Notes: a model not told the origin generated them from the sequence alone. A stretch of 64,000 nt of DNA from Streptantibioticus parmotrematis (GCF_019890615.1 NZ_JAINVZ010000005.1:372001-436000), one strand, 5' to 3'; shown: positions 41,892 to 50,653, counted from the first letter of the stretch. Numbers and translations: made by a program.

Positions 41892-42566
41892 TCAGCGTGC
41901 CGAGTCGTCGATCTGCACCGGGTAGCCCGCCCGCAGCACGGTCACCGAGGCCGGAGGCGTGATGACCGTCGCCGTCCCGGCCCGGGGCAGCGCCCGGCGA
42001 CCCGCGTAGCCCGAGAGCGACCACTGCGCCAGATGCCCGTCGACGACCAGGGCGGGGACGGTGTCGACGAGGACGAACGTGCCGTCCGGCAGCCCGGCCC
42101 ACGGCATCTCGTGGTAGCGGCGCCGGTGGGTGCCGCGCACGATGCGCTCGCTGTGCAGGCGACGGTTCATCTCCCGTGCCGACGGCAACGCGCCGCCCGG
42201 CCCCACGGCCCACGCCTGCCGGTAGGACTGGTAGTCCCGGTGACGGCATTCGCCGCAGGGCCGATGACCGGCCGCGAACGACACGGCCTCGTCGTGGAAG
42301 TACAGATGCGTGTAGCGGTGGGGAAGCCACTGCTCGCGCCAGCGGCCACGGAACTCCAGGACGCAGGTGATCCACAGGTCGCTCGCGTGGAAGCGGACGA
42401 TGTCGTGGCCCTCGTGCAGGACGCCACGGTTACCGGTCCAGGCGCCGCGTAACGCGGTCGCGACGATCTCCCCGGTCGGGGTGACCCTGTTGCGCTCCGG
42501 TCCCATCCGCTGTCCGCCCCTCGTCCCCATCGCGTCCGGATGTCCGCCGCCGCCGTCAGCTGTCAT
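41892..42566 (-). CDS. conserved hypothetical protein with zinc-binding-like HxPCxxC motif
   Basis: I do not know a function for this 224-aa family, which I recognise as a recurrent actinobacterial hypothetical. Visible features are GPERNRVTPTGEIVATALRG, GNRGVLHEGHDIVRFHA and AAGHRPCGECRHRDYQSYRQAW. The last resembles the metal-binding segment of Ada-type proteins, and suggests a bound zinc. There is no signal peptide. Its start overlaps the 3' end of the small gene at 42556 by 11 bp, so the two are probably co-transcribed. Confidence 0.75.
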   Translation of the reverse strand: MTADGGGGHPDAMGTRGGQRMGPERNRVTPTGEIVATALRGAWTGNRGVLHEGHDIVRFHASDLWITCVLEFRGRWREQWLPHRYTHLYFHDEAVSFAAGHRPCGECRHRDYQSYRQAWAVGPGGALPSAREMNRRLHSERIVRGTHRRRYHEMPWAGLPDGTFVLVDTVPALVVDGHLAQWSLSGYAGRRALPRAGTATVITPPASVTVLRAGYPVQIDDSAR

Positions 42567-42915
42567 CGGTCTCCGCCTCGATCGCCAGACGCCGCAGTAC
42601 GTCGTTGGCCGTCACGACCGGGTCCGCGGAGTCGTGTTCGAGGGCCAGTTCCGCGAAGGCGTCCATGAAGGCGCCGACGATCTGCGTGATGGCCCTCCCG
42701 AGATCCCGTGAGGCCTGGTTGACCGCCTGCTGGGTGCGCGCGTCACCCGGGATGTCCAGGGGCGGCAGGATTTCGCTGATCATCTCACTGACGACGGCGA
42801 CCTCCGAGGGCATCCCGCCGCCGGCCCCCGGCCCTTCCGTCGCACCGCGCTGCACCCACTCGAGCCCCTGGGTGAGCACTCCGACGACGCGCTGTCGAAC
42901 CTCTCGCTGCTTCAC
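42556..42915 (-). CDS. small helical hypothetical protein
   Basis: A 119-aa protein, mostly helical and acidic at the C-terminus (RRLAIEAETDD), with no domain I recognise. The frame is open further upstream, but GTG 42915 is the best start because sequence beyond it reads as the antisense of the VOC gene. Its last codons overlap the start of the HxPCxxC gene, indicating coupling. Segments such as VNQASRDLGRAITQIVGAFMD suggest an amphipathic helix bundle. Function unknown. Confidence 0.55.
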   Translation of the reverse strand: MKQREVRQRVVGVLTQGLEWVQRGATEGPGAGGGMPSEVAVVSEMISEILPPLDIPGDARTQQAVNQASRDLGRAITQIVGAFMDAFAELALEHDSADPVVTANDVLRRLAIEAETDDS

Positions 42916-42958
42916 CCCCGTAAGGTAGCCGGGCGAAGCCCTCCAGCCGAGGCGATCG

Positions 42959-43345
42959 TCACGCGTGCTGCGGATACCAGCGCAGTTCCACGGTATTGCC
43001 GTCCGGGTCCCGCACGTAGAGCGAGACCGCGGTGCCCCGGGCGCCGAAGCGCTCACCGGGGCCGTCCACCACGGTGAAGACGCCGGAGTCGACGACCTCC
43101 TGCCAGTCGAGCGGCTCGACCACGAGACAGATGTGGTCGACGTTGGAGCCCTTCGCCTGATCGGGGGTGCGTACCAGGTCGATGATGGTCGTGGGACTCA
43201 CCCGTACGGACGGGAAAGGGGCGTCACCGGCCCGCCACTCCCGCACGCGCACCGGCTCCAGGCCCAGTGGCCCCGTGTAGAACGCGAGCGAACGCTCGAC
43301 GTCGGCGACGTTCAGGACGAGGTGGTCGAAGGCGATCACGCGCAT
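42959..43345 (-). CDS. VOC/glyoxalase-fold metalloprotein
   Basis: The 128-aa protein has the paired beta-alpha-beta-beta-beta modules of the vicinal oxygen chelate family: DHLVLNVADVERSLAFYTGPLGL at the N-terminus and SNVDHICLVVEPLDWQEVVD in the second half, ending SLYVRDPDGNTVELRW. Metal-ligand candidates are H8, the His in VDHICL and the Glu in VELRW. It resembles VOC enzymes such as FosB-like or virulence-protein STM3117-like members; the reaction is unknown. It stands alone. Confidence 0.88.
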   Translation of the reverse strand: MRVIAFDHLVLNVADVERSLAFYTGPLGLEPVRVREWRAGDAPFPSVRVSPTTIIDLVRTPDQAKGSNVDHICLVVEPLDWQEVVDSGVFTVVDGPGERFGARGTAVSLYVRDPDGNTVELRWYPQHA

Positions 43346-43567
43346 GGTGTCTCCAGTGCGGTCGGGGCGGACAGCCCGGCGGTGGCGAGTGGGGCGACCG
43401 GCGGCTGCGGATGTCTTCGGTGATGGAACCACAGCGGGCCGCGGACCACCGCGCATCTCCATGGCCCGTTCGGCATCGCCGGGCGTCGCGATCCACGAGT
43501 CCGGACACGCACGCGACTTCTTCCGCGCTTCGTGGATAGCCCGCGACGTCGTGGCGAGGATGGACCC

Positions 43568-43990
43568 ATGACTGACGTCTTCACCACACGGATCATCGAC
43601 ATCGCGACCGGTTCGGAGGAAACGGTCGTGGACCTCACCGGCGACTGCGAGGCCTTCCTGCGGGAGGTGTCCGGCGGCCGGGACGGCCTGCTCAACCTCT
43701 TCACCCCGCACGCCACCGCCGGCCTGGCGGTCATCGAGACCGGTGCCGGAAGCGACGAGGACCTGCTGTCCGCCCTGGGGCAACTCCTCCCGCCGGACGA
43801 CCGGTAGCGGCACCGCCACGGTCACCCGGGTCACGGCCGGGACCACGTCCTGCCGGCCGTGGTCCCGCCCCACGCCACGCTCCCGGTGATCGGCGGGCGC
43901 CTGGAACTGGGCACCTGGCAGTCGGTGTGCCTGGTGGACACCAACGTCGACAACCCCGACCGCCACGTCCGCCTGAGCTTCCTGGCCTGA
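43568..43990 (+). pseudogene. yjbQ: yjbQ (UPF0047) interrupted by an in-frame TAG
   Basis: The frame from ATG 43568 encodes a YjbQ/UPF0047 protein (VVDLTGDCEAFLREVSGGRD, LNLFTPHATAGLAVIETGAG) but meets TAG at 43805-43807 (codon 80). The same frame continues without shift to TGA 43990 with the rest of the family: HGHPGHGRDHVLP, GGRLELGTWQSVCLVDTN, VRLSFLA. Family homologues have Trp (TGG) exactly where TAG stands, so one G-to-A change explains it. The full product would be 140 aa, the family norm. The truncated 79-aa form lacks the conserved GHGRDH and GTWQ parts and is probably inactive. Sequencing error or amber readthrough cannot be excluded. YjbQ proteins have been linked to thiamine-phosphate synthase-like activity. 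Confidence 0.88.
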
Positions 43991-44072
43991 GGGAGGTGCC
44001 TGAGCGGAGGCGGGCATCCGCTCGCATGCCCGCGCCCATCTCAGCAACCGTGCCTCGCCCCGCCGTCGGCCG

Positions 44073-45044
44073 CTACTCGTCAAGCGCGTCCGTGGGCCGT
44101 GTGATCGCCATGGCGTGCAGGTCGTCCAGGAGACGGACATGGTGCGCCGTGCCGAACGACCACATGGTCCGGCCGTCCTCGTCGACGAGATCGATGTCCC
44201 CGTCGTCGCGGACGGCCAGGGCGTGCGCGCCGACCGCCGGGCCGGGGCCGCCGCGCTCGTTCTCGGGCCACCGTTTGCGGCGGCCCGCGAGATGGCCGAA
44301 GTCGGGGATCAGCGGCCACGTCCCGCCCGTGGCGGCGCGGTACCGCAGTTCGCCCTCAGGACCGAGTTCGATCCCGGTGCCGCTGCCCTGCCCCACCGGC
44401 ATCCATATGCCTACGCCGTCTCGCGTCAGGCACATCAGGCCGTCGAAGCACGACAAGGCGTAACGGCCGTTCGGCGAGGTGATGCAGGCGTCCCGCAAGG
44501 TCTGGCCCCGGCGCAAGAGGTGCCCGTCGCACGGGACCCAGCCGTCCCAGGGTGTCGGCTCGGGCGCGTCCTCGGCCTGTGCGGTGGCCGATCCCCGGTA
44601 GAAGCCGTGGGGATCCGCCTGCGCCATGGCGGCGAACTCGGGGAAGTCCATGTTCGCGATGGCCAGATTGGCGCTCACGTCGACGAGTCCGGACGGCAGC
44701 ACGCGGAACTCCCGCCCGCACTGCATCTGGTAGTCGTACTCCTCGTCGTCCTCGCAGTCCTCACGAGTCGTGGTGTTCACGGCCAGCAAGGGGTACGGGT
44801 CCCGCATGGTCGCCGCGTCCGCGACGTACACGACACCGTCCGACTTCGGTGCGGCGGTGAGGACTTCGTCCACGCTCGCACCGGCCCAGGCCGGATCGTC
44901 CACCACGTGGTACACCCATCCGTCATCGTCCTGCTGCGCGTCGAGCAGGGCTGCCACGGTGCGCCAGGCGACGTCGCTGGAGTAGTCGGTACGGACAACC
45001 AGGCCGGCGTCATCCACGTCCGCCGGATCAATGATCGGTCTCAT
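44073..45044 (-). CDS. hypothetical protein with DUF6924-like N-terminus and lectin-like C-terminal part
   Basis: The 323-aa protein starts MRPIIDPADVDDAGLVVRTD, and residues 15-150 resemble the DUF6924 type seen in actinobacteria (VVRTDYSSDVAWRTVAALLD, VVYVADAATMRDPYPLLAVN). Residues about 180-250 (GHLLRRGQTLRDACITSPNG, RYALSCFDGLMCLTRDGVG) resemble a bulb-type lectin/B-lectin repeat, with its pattern of S-NGRY-L and DG-L. No signal peptide is visible. Neither part has a defined function, so none is proposed. Confidence 0.68.
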   Translation of the reverse strand: MRPIIDPADVDDAGLVVRTDYSSDVAWRTVAALLDAQQDDDGWVYHVVDDPAWAGASVDEVLTAAPKSDGVVYVADAATMRDPYPLLAVNTTTREDCEDDEEYDYQMQCGREFRVLPSGLVDVSANLAIANMDFPEFAAMAQADPHGFYRGSATAQAEDAPEPTPWDGWVPCDGHLLRRGQTLRDACITSPNGRYALSCFDGLMCLTRDGVGIWMPVGQGSGTGIELGPEGELRYRAATGGTWPLIPDFGHLAGRRKRWPENERGGPGPAVGAHALAVRDDGDIDLVDEDGRTMWSFGTAHHVRLLDDLHAMAITRPTDALDE

Positions 45045-45188
45045 GCGGCCGATTATCGGTCCGGGCACTGACACCGGTAGCGGGCTGTGCCGTGTCTGCC
45101 TGCGGATACCGGGGGGTTTGCCCTTTAGGGACAGCGGGCCCGATGAAATCGGTGGACGTGCTGGAACCGGCCGTGCGACCGTCACGGC

Positions 45189-46118
45189 ATGCCCAGCCCG
45201 GTCAAGCCGTCAGAGCCCTTCGAGCCCACCGAGTCGTCCGATTCCCACGACCCCTACGTGTCGTTCCCGTCGCACGGATCCCATGAATCCCACGAATCCG
45301 ATGTGTCGTTCGTATCCTTCGACGGGACCGCCATAGCGTGCCGGCAGGTCGGGTCGGGACCGCCGGTCGTCATGGTGCACGGCTCCGGAGGCGGCCTGCA
45401 CTCCTGGCGGCCGGTGGCCGAGCGACTCGCCGACCGGTTCGGCCTGTGGACGCCCGCGCGGCGCGGCTACGCCCCGAGCGGGCCGGGCCGACGGCCGAAG
45501 CGCTTCGCGGACGAGGTCGCGGACCTCGGGGAACTGATCGAGAGGATCGGGCGACCCGTCCATCTGGTCGGCATGTCCTACGGGGCCACCGTCGCCCTGC
45601 ACGCCGCCGCAGCCGGGCTGCCGATCCGCTCCCTCGTCCTGTGGGAGCCACCGCTCTACGCGGCAGGAGCCGAACTGGCGCCTGTTCTCGCCCGGTTCGA
45701 GGAACTGACCGCGCGTGGGGATCGGCGGCGGGCCGACCGGCTGCTGGCGGAAGAGGTGGCGCGCGTACCGGCCGCCGTGCTGGATCTCATGGCCGCGAGC
45801 GATCCGGCCGACGCGGACCCTTGCGACGAACAACCCGCCGAAACCTCCGACGCGCCGGGCTGGTGCCGTGACCTGGAATCCATGGCCGCCGATACACCGG
45901 ACGTGCGACGCTGGAGCGGTGTCGCGGTGCCGACCCTGCTGATGCGGGGGGCCGACACCTGGCAGCCGATGCCGGAGACCCTCGACCGGCTCGCGGCCGC
46001 TCTGCCCCAGGTGACCCTCGTGACCTTCCCCGGCCAGTCCCACTTCGCGCCGTCCACGGCCCCCGACGCGGTGGCGGCGGAGATCGACCGCTTCCTGTCC
46101 CCGGACCGACCGCACTGA
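45189..46118 (+). CDS. alpha/beta-hydrolase
   Basis: This 309-aa protein carries the hydrolase fold from about residue 40: oxyanion region VVMVHGSGGGLHSW, nucleophile elbow VGMSYGATVAL and the catalytic His in FPGQSHFAPS. The acid is probably in LLMRGADTWQP. The first 40 residues are a low-complexity Ser/His/Glu/Pro tail not part of the fold; a start further in (around residue 38) is possible, but no better ribosome site is evident. Substrate unknown. Confidence 0.85.
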   Translation: MPSPVKPSEPFEPTESSDSHDPYVSFPSHGSHESHESDVSFVSFDGTAIACRQVGSGPPVVMVHGSGGGLHSWRPVAERLADRFGLWTPARRGYAPSGPGRRPKRFADEVADLGELIERIGRPVHLVGMSYGATVALHAAAAGLPIRSLVLWEPPLYAAGAELAPVLARFEELTARGDRRRADRLLAEEVARVPAAVLDLMAASDPADADPCDEQPAETSDAPGWCRDLESMAADTPDVRRWSGVAVPTLLMRGADTWQPMPETLDRLAAALPQVTLVTFPGQSHFAPSTAPDAVAAEIDRFLSPDRPH

Positions 46119-46196
46119 CGGCTGCGCCGCGTCCCATGGCGGGGCGCCGGAGGAAATCGGCTGTCGCGGACGCCGGAAGAAGCGGAGACTCGTCCC

Positions 46197-46814
46197 ATGG
46201 CCGACATGGGGGCATTCCAGGAGGCGGTCACCGCGTGGGTGGCCGGCGGTTCCGCCGTCCCGGCGCGTGAGTTGGCTGTGCTGCTGCCGGTCCGGACGGC
46301 CGTCCTGCTGGAAGGACCCAGCGACGTCGAGGCGGTCAACGCCCTGGCCGCGCGGCGTGGCCGTCACCTCGCGTCCGAGGGGATCTGCGTGCTGCCCATG
46401 GGCGGCGCGATGAGCGTCGGCCGCTTCGCCCGTGCGCTCGGCCCGACCGGCCTGGGACTGCGCCTGACGGGACTGTGCGACGAGGGGGAGCGCCGCTACT
46501 ACGCCCGGGGCCTGGAACCGGCCGGTACGGGACGGCACGCGTTCTTCGTCTGCGCGGCGGACCTGGAGGACGAACTGATCCGCGCGCTGGGCGTGGCACG
46601 GGTCCGGGACCTCATCCAGGCGCAGGGCGATCTGCGGGCCCTGCGGACCTTCCTGCGCCAGCCCGCGCAGCAGGGCCGCGCTCCCCAGCAGCAGCTGCGC
46701 CGCTTCCTCGGGACGAAGAAGGGGCGCAAGATCCACTACGGCCGCGTCCTCACCGAGGCGCTCGACCTCGACCGCGTCCCCGCACCTCTCGACGGCCTGC
46801 TCACCGCTCTGTGA
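46197..46814 (+). CDS. stand-alone TOPRIM-domain (OLD-type) protein
   Basis: The 205-aa protein contains a TOPRIM fold: the Glu in AVLLEGPSDVEAVNALA (about 38-54), the acidic motif GLCDEGE (about 99-105) and ADLEDELIRALG (about 120-131). The C-terminus is basic (RRFLGTKKGRKIHYGRV). This is the nuclease half of OLD-family proteins without an ATPase partner, a form common in Streptomyces. It might act as a metal-dependent nuclease in repair, but no ABC-type ATPase gene is adjacent. Confidence 0.8.
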   Translation: MADMGAFQEAVTAWVAGGSAVPARELAVLLPVRTAVLLEGPSDVEAVNALAARRGRHLASEGICVLPMGGAMSVGRFARALGPTGLGLRLTGLCDEGERRYYARGLEPAGTGRHAFFVCAADLEDELIRALGVARVRDLIQAQGDLRALRTFLRQPAQQGRAPQQQLRRFLGTKKGRKIHYGRVLTEALDLDRVPAPLDGLLTAL

Positions 46815-46931
46815 GTCCGACGCGCCGCCGCGCGGAATTTCCTCCGGCAGCCATGTCGAGAATCCGTGGCGTGCTCCGTCTCCCGGGTGAACGCGCCCAC
46901 AATGGGTCGCACTGGTACCGAGGAGAAGCCC

Positions 46932-47339
46932 ATGGCCAAGTATCTGCTGCTCAAGCACTACCGCGGCGGCCCGCCCGCGGCCTGCGACGTGCCGATGGAC
47001 CGTTGGACACCGGAGGAGATCTCGGCCCACGTGAAGTACATGCAGGACTTCGCGGCCCGGCTCGAGGGGACCGGCGAGTTCGTCGACGCCCAGGCGCTCG
47101 CGCCCGAAGGCACCTTCGTCCGGTACGACGGCGAGGGCCGCCCGCCGGTCACCGACGGTCCGTTCGCCGAGACGAAGGACCTGATCGCCGGGTGGATGGT
47201 GATCGACGTCGACAGCTACGAGCGGGCGCTCGAACTGGCAGGAGAACTGTCGGCGGCCCCGGGGGCGGGCGGTGAGCCGATCCACGAGTGGCTCGAACTG
47301 CGCCCGTTCCTCACGGCGCCGCCCACCATCACGGAGTGA
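46932..47339 (+). CDS. YCII-related DGPF-domain protein
   Basis: The 135-aa protein is a YCII/DGPF domain: MAKYLLLKHYRGGPPA at the start, RYDGEGRPPVTDGPFAETKD in the middle and GEPIHEWLELRPF at the end. DGPF proteins accompany ECF42-type sigma factors in many genomes and may act as their regulators or targets. ATG 46932 has AGGAG just upstream. Its stop overlaps the GTG start of the sigma factor gene. Confidence 0.9.
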   Translation: MAKYLLLKHYRGGPPAACDVPMDRWTPEEISAHVKYMQDFAARLEGTGEFVDAQALAPEGTFVRYDGEGRPPVTDGPFAETKDLIAGWMVIDVDSYERALELAGELSAAPGAGGEPIHEWLELRPFLTAPPTITE

Positions 47340-48517
47340 CCCACGCGATGGACGAGGCCCTGCTGCGCAGCCTCACTCCCGGCGTCATCGCGATCCTCGT
47401 CCGCCGCGGAGCCGACTTCGCGGCGGCCGAGGACGCCGTTCAAGACGCGCTGGTGGAGGCGGTCCGGGTGGGGGCGGCCGACCCGTCACCGAGCCCTTCG
47501 GACGGGCGGACCCCGGTGCGGGATCTCAAGGCGTGGCTCGTCACCGTCGCCTGGCGGCGGTTCCTCGACGCGGAGCGCGCGGACGCCGCTCGCCGACGGC
47601 GCGAAGCGGCGGTGGACGAGGAACCGGCGCCCGGACCGGTGCCGGGGGCGGACGACACGCTCCGGCTCTACTTCCTGTGCGCCCACCCGTCGCTGACGCC
47701 CTCCTCCGCCGTCGCGCTCACGCTGCGCGCCGTCGGCGGCCTGACCACCCGCCAGATCGCCGAGGCCTGCCTCGTACCCGAGGCGACCATGGCGCAACGC
47801 ATCAGCCGGGCCAAGCGCACGGTCTCCGGCGTGCGCTTCGACCAGCCCGGCGACGTCGCCACCGTGCTGCGCGTCCTCTACCTGGTCTTCAACGAGGGCT
47901 ACTCCGGCGACGTCGACCTCGTCGCCGAGGCCATCAGGCTGACCCGGCAGCTCGCCGCTGCGATCGACCACCCCGAGGTGGCCGGACTGCTCGCCCTCAT
48001 GCTGCTCCACCACGCCCGACGCGCCGCCAGGACCGCCCCCGACGGCAGCCTGGTGCCGCTCGCCGAACAGGACCGCGCCGCCTGGGACACCGCGGCCGTC
48101 GCCGAGGGGATCGGAATCCTCCAGGCGGCGCTCGCCCGGGACCGGCTGGGGGAGTTCCAGGCCCAGGCCGCGATCGCGGCACTCCACGCGGACGCGCGCA
48201 CCGCCGAGGAAACCGACTGGGTGCAGGTCGTCGAGTGGTACGACGAACTCCTGCGCCTCACCGACAGCCCCGTCGTCCGGCTCAACCGGGCGGTGGCCGT
48301 CGGCGAGGCGGACGGAGCGCGCGCAGGCCTGGCGGCGCTGGCCGGGCTGGACCCCTCGCTGCCCCGCTACGCGGCCGTGGCGGCGTACCTGCACGAGCGC
48401 GACGGCGACCTGGACGCGGCGGCCCGGCTGTACGTGGAGGCGGCGCGCAAGGCGCCCGATCTCGCCGAGCGCGACCACCTCACCCGCCAGGCCGCCAGGC
48501 TCAACGCGCGGCGGTGA
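47336..48517 (+). CDS. ECF42-type RNA polymerase sigma factor with C-terminal extension
   Basis: The protein of about 393 aa has sigma region 2 (RSLTPGVIAILVRRGADFAA, EDAVQDALVEAVR), region 4 (GLTTRQIAEACLVPEATMAQ, RISRAKRTV) and a long C-terminal helical/TPR-like domain (about 190-390; VLRVLYLVFNEGYSG, LTDSPVVRLNRAVAVGE). This is the ECF42 (DUF6596) architecture, in which the extension substitutes for an anti-sigma factor and is needed for activity. The gene follows and overlaps the DGPF gene, the diagnostic ECF42 arrangement. GTG 47336 gives the overlap; ATG 47348 has a ribosome site 11 bases away and is equally possible. Confidence 0.9.
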   Translation: MTHAMDEALLRSLTPGVIAILVRRGADFAAAEDAVQDALVEAVRVGAADPSPSPSDGRTPVRDLKAWLVTVAWRRFLDAERADAARRRREAAVDEEPAPGPVPGADDTLRLYFLCAHPSLTPSSAVALTLRAVGGLTTRQIAEACLVPEATMAQRISRAKRTVSGVRFDQPGDVATVLRVLYLVFNEGYSGDVDLVAEAIRLTRQLAAAIDHPEVAGLLALMLLHHARRAARTAPDGSLVPLAEQDRAAWDTAAVAEGIGILQAALARDRLGEFQAQAAIAALHADARTAEETDWVQVVEWYDELLRLTDSPVVRLNRAVAVGEADGARAGLAALAGLDPSLPRYAAVAAYLHERDGDLDAAARLYVEAARKAPDLAERDHLTRQAARLNARR

Positions 48518-48535
48518 GAGGCCGCCGGGGCGCGC

Positions 48536-48871
48536 TCACCCGACCTGCGACGGCGGCCGGGCCGCGGAGTCGGCCGGGCAGCGGGGCCCGGGCCGGTGCC
48601 GGACGCCCAGGCAGACGGGGCACAGATCGGGGCGGGGCCGCTCGCGGCGCGGGTCCCAGGGCGTGCAGTGGGTGCGCTGCCGGCCGTCCGGTCCGGTGAC
48701 GGTCACGGCCCAGGACATCGGGTGCCCGAGTGCGGCGCGCGCGGCGGGGCCGTAGAGCACGGCGTCGACGCGGTAGGGCACGCCTCGGGTGTCCTGGTAG
48801 ACCGCGCCGGGGCGTCGGGGGCCGACGCGGCGGCGGTGCACGCGGGCGGCGTCAGCGGCGGTTAACGGCAT
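48536..48871 (-). CDS. small hypothetical protein with C-terminal Cys cluster
   Basis: The 111-aa protein is Arg/Pro-rich. It has a central beta-rich part (GVPYRVDAVLYGPAARAALG, MSWAVTVTGPDGRQRTHC) and ends in a CxxC...C cluster (LCPVCLGVRHRPGPRC) that could hold zinc. No homology is recognised. It is convergent with the ECF42 gene (18 bp apart). Codon bias supports coding, but the evidence is modest. Confidence 0.5.
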   Translation of the reverse strand: MPLTAADAARVHRRRVGPRRPGAVYQDTRGVPYRVDAVLYGPAARAALGHPMSWAVTVTGPDGRQRTHCTPWDPRRERPRPDLCPVCLGVRHRPGPRCPADSAARPPSQVG

Positions 48872-49168
48872 GGAGCACTCCTTATGCGTGTTGCGGCAGC
48901 GACTGCCCAGGGAAATCGTCGCCTCACCCCGAACGCCCCGGCGCCACTCGCACGGTGGACGAGACCCTAGCGGTCGCCCGAGCCGTTCGTGGAACAGGGT
49001 GCGGTACGGAGTGCCCGCATCCTCGCACGTGAATCAGTCGTTATCGCCCAGCAGAGCGACTGTTTGCGAAGGATCTTGGTGCACACGCGATGGAATCGGT
49101 TTCGTCCATGCTGTCGTCGCGGCTTCGCCTCCGCACTCGCCCCTCGGGCGTCGAGAGCCCCGAGGGGT

Positions 49169-49543
49169 TCACCGCTCGCGGAAGCCGCCGAGGAAGCGCC
49201 GGAAGAGTCCGCCTTCCCGGGGCAGCGGGGCCGAGGGCGGCGGCGCGGTGGGCCGCTCACGGGCGACCGGCTGACTGTAGTCCGCCCGAGCGATGGCGTC
49301 GACGGTCTGATCGAGGTCGAAGTCCTCGGAGCCCTCCAGGCAGGGCACGAAGCCGACCAGCATCCCGTCCTGCATGACCTGTGCCTCCAGGCTCGCGGTG
49401 TCGTCGGTGTCCCAGACGGCCTCGCGGCCGTCGTGCAGCTCGACCCGCACGCCGGTCCGGTAGACGCCCTCGCGGGCGACGTGGGCGTCGACGCCGCGCT
49501 CCCGCAACGCGTCCACGACGCGAAGCGCTCGGTTCTCGTCCAT
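49169..49543 (-). CDS. conserved small hypothetical protein
   Basis: A 124-aa protein with an acidic N-terminal half (MDENRALRVVDALRERGVDA, REAVWDTDDTASLEAQVMQD) and a Pro-rich basic tail (PSAPLPREGGLFRRFLGGFR). It begins as a compact alpha/beta module found in several Streptomyces hypotheticals, but no function is known. The start at ATG 49543 gives a clean N-terminus; frames further upstream are Arg-rich antisense of the oxidoreductase gene. Confidence 0.6.
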   Translation of the reverse strand: MDENRALRVVDALRERGVDAHVAREGVYRTGVRVELHDGREAVWDTDDTASLEAQVMQDGMLVGFVPCLEGSEDFDLDQTVDAIARADYSQPVARERPTAPPPSAPLPREGGLFRRFLGGFRER

Positions 49544-49590
49544 GCGGCCACCGTAACGCCGACGTGCGGGAAGAGGCCTGGCCGGAAGGT

Positions 49591-50622
49591 TCAGGGCGTC
49601 AGCACGACCTTGCCGGTGACGGTCCCGGACTCCGCCAGGCGCAGTGCTTCGGCGGCCCGGGCGAGCGGCAGTTCCGCGGCGACGCGGGCGGTGATGTCGC
49701 CGCGGTGGAGCGCGGCGAACACCCGGGTGAGGTCGTCGCGCAGCCGGGCGCGGTACCGGTCCTTGCCGAAGGAGCGACCCGCCCAGATGTTGTAGAAACC
49801 GGCGCGGCGGCCGTTGGGCAGGGCGTTCCACAGCCAGGTGCGGGCGAGGATCTTCAGGACGGGCCACTGCTTGGAACCGGAGTCGTCACGGGTGGAGGCG
49901 CTGCCGTAGGCGACCAGGGTGCCGCCGGGGGCGAGCAGGTGCCAGGAGTCGACGACGCTGCGTCCGCCGACGTGGTCGAAGACGGCGTCCACGCCGCCCG
50001 GCGCGAGTTCCGCGACCCGGGCCGGCACGTCCTGCGTGCGGTAGTCGATCGGCACGACGCCCATCTCGCGCAGCGTGTCGTGATGCCGGGCGGAGGCGGT
50101 GCCGATGACCAAGGCTCCGGCCGCGCGGGCCAGTTGCGCCAGGACGGTGCCCACGCCGCCCCCGGCGCCGTGCACCAGGACGGTCTGCCCGGCGCGCACG
50201 CGGGCCCGGCGGTGCAGCATCTGCCAGGCCGTGATGCCGTTGACCACCACGGTCTCCGCCTGCGACGGGGTCAGGCCGTCCGGAACAGGCACGGCGTCGT
50301 CCGCGTCGAGCACCAGGTGGCTCGCCCAGCCGCCGACCTTCAGCAGCGCGGCCACCCGTCGGCCGGTCATCCCTGGATCGACACCGTCGCCGGTGGAGAT
50401 CACCCGGCCCACCACGTCGTAGCCGGGCACGAACGGGAAGGGCGGCTGGTCGTAGTAGCGGCCGCGCCGCATCTGCTGCTCGGCGAACGAGACACCGCTC
50501 GCCTCCATGGCGATCACTATCCGACCGCGGCCGGGTGTCGGAACGTCGCCGTGCCGGACCTGAAGGCCCTCCGGGTCCACGACGCCCGGCAGAACGACCT
50601 CGACCAAGCGCTCGCTGTTCAT
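49591..50622 (-). CDS. zinc-independent MDR oxidoreductase (quinone oxidoreductase-like)
   Basis: The 343-aa protein is an MDR without zinc-binding cysteines: N-terminal EASGVSFAEQQMRRGRYYD, FVPGYDVVGRVISTGDGV and the nucleotide motif VLVHGAGGGVGTVLAQLARA (about 148-167), as in NADPH:quinone reductase and related enone reductases. It would reduce quinones or alkenals with NADPH. A strong promoter with an overlapping palindromic operator lies just upstream (50654-50691), so it is likely an inducible gene controlled by a TetR/MarR-type regulator that is not adjacent. Confidence 0.9.
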   Translation of the reverse strand: MNSERLVEVVLPGVVDPEGLQVRHGDVPTPGRGRIVIAMEASGVSFAEQQMRRGRYYDQPPFPFVPGYDVVGRVISTGDGVDPGMTGRRVAALLKVGGWASHLVLDADDAVPVPDGLTPSQAETVVVNGITAWQMLHRRARVRAGQTVLVHGAGGGVGTVLAQLARAAGALVIGTASARHHDTLREMGVVPIDYRTQDVPARVAELAPGGVDAVFDHVGGRSVVDSWHLLAPGGTLVAYGSASTRDDSGSKQWPVLKILARTWLWNALPNGRRAGFYNIWAGRSFGKDRYRARLRDDLTRVFAALHRGDITARVAAELPLARAAEALRLAESGTVTGKVVLTP

Positions 50623-50653
50623 GGCGCCCCCTGTCTGGAGAAGTTGTCGTGTT

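Noticed and set aside
48872..49168. Gap between two hypothetical genes examined for a small gene or tRNA
   Set aside because: No cloverleaf, ribosome site with conserved frame or strong hairpin was seen; open frames here are short or antisense.
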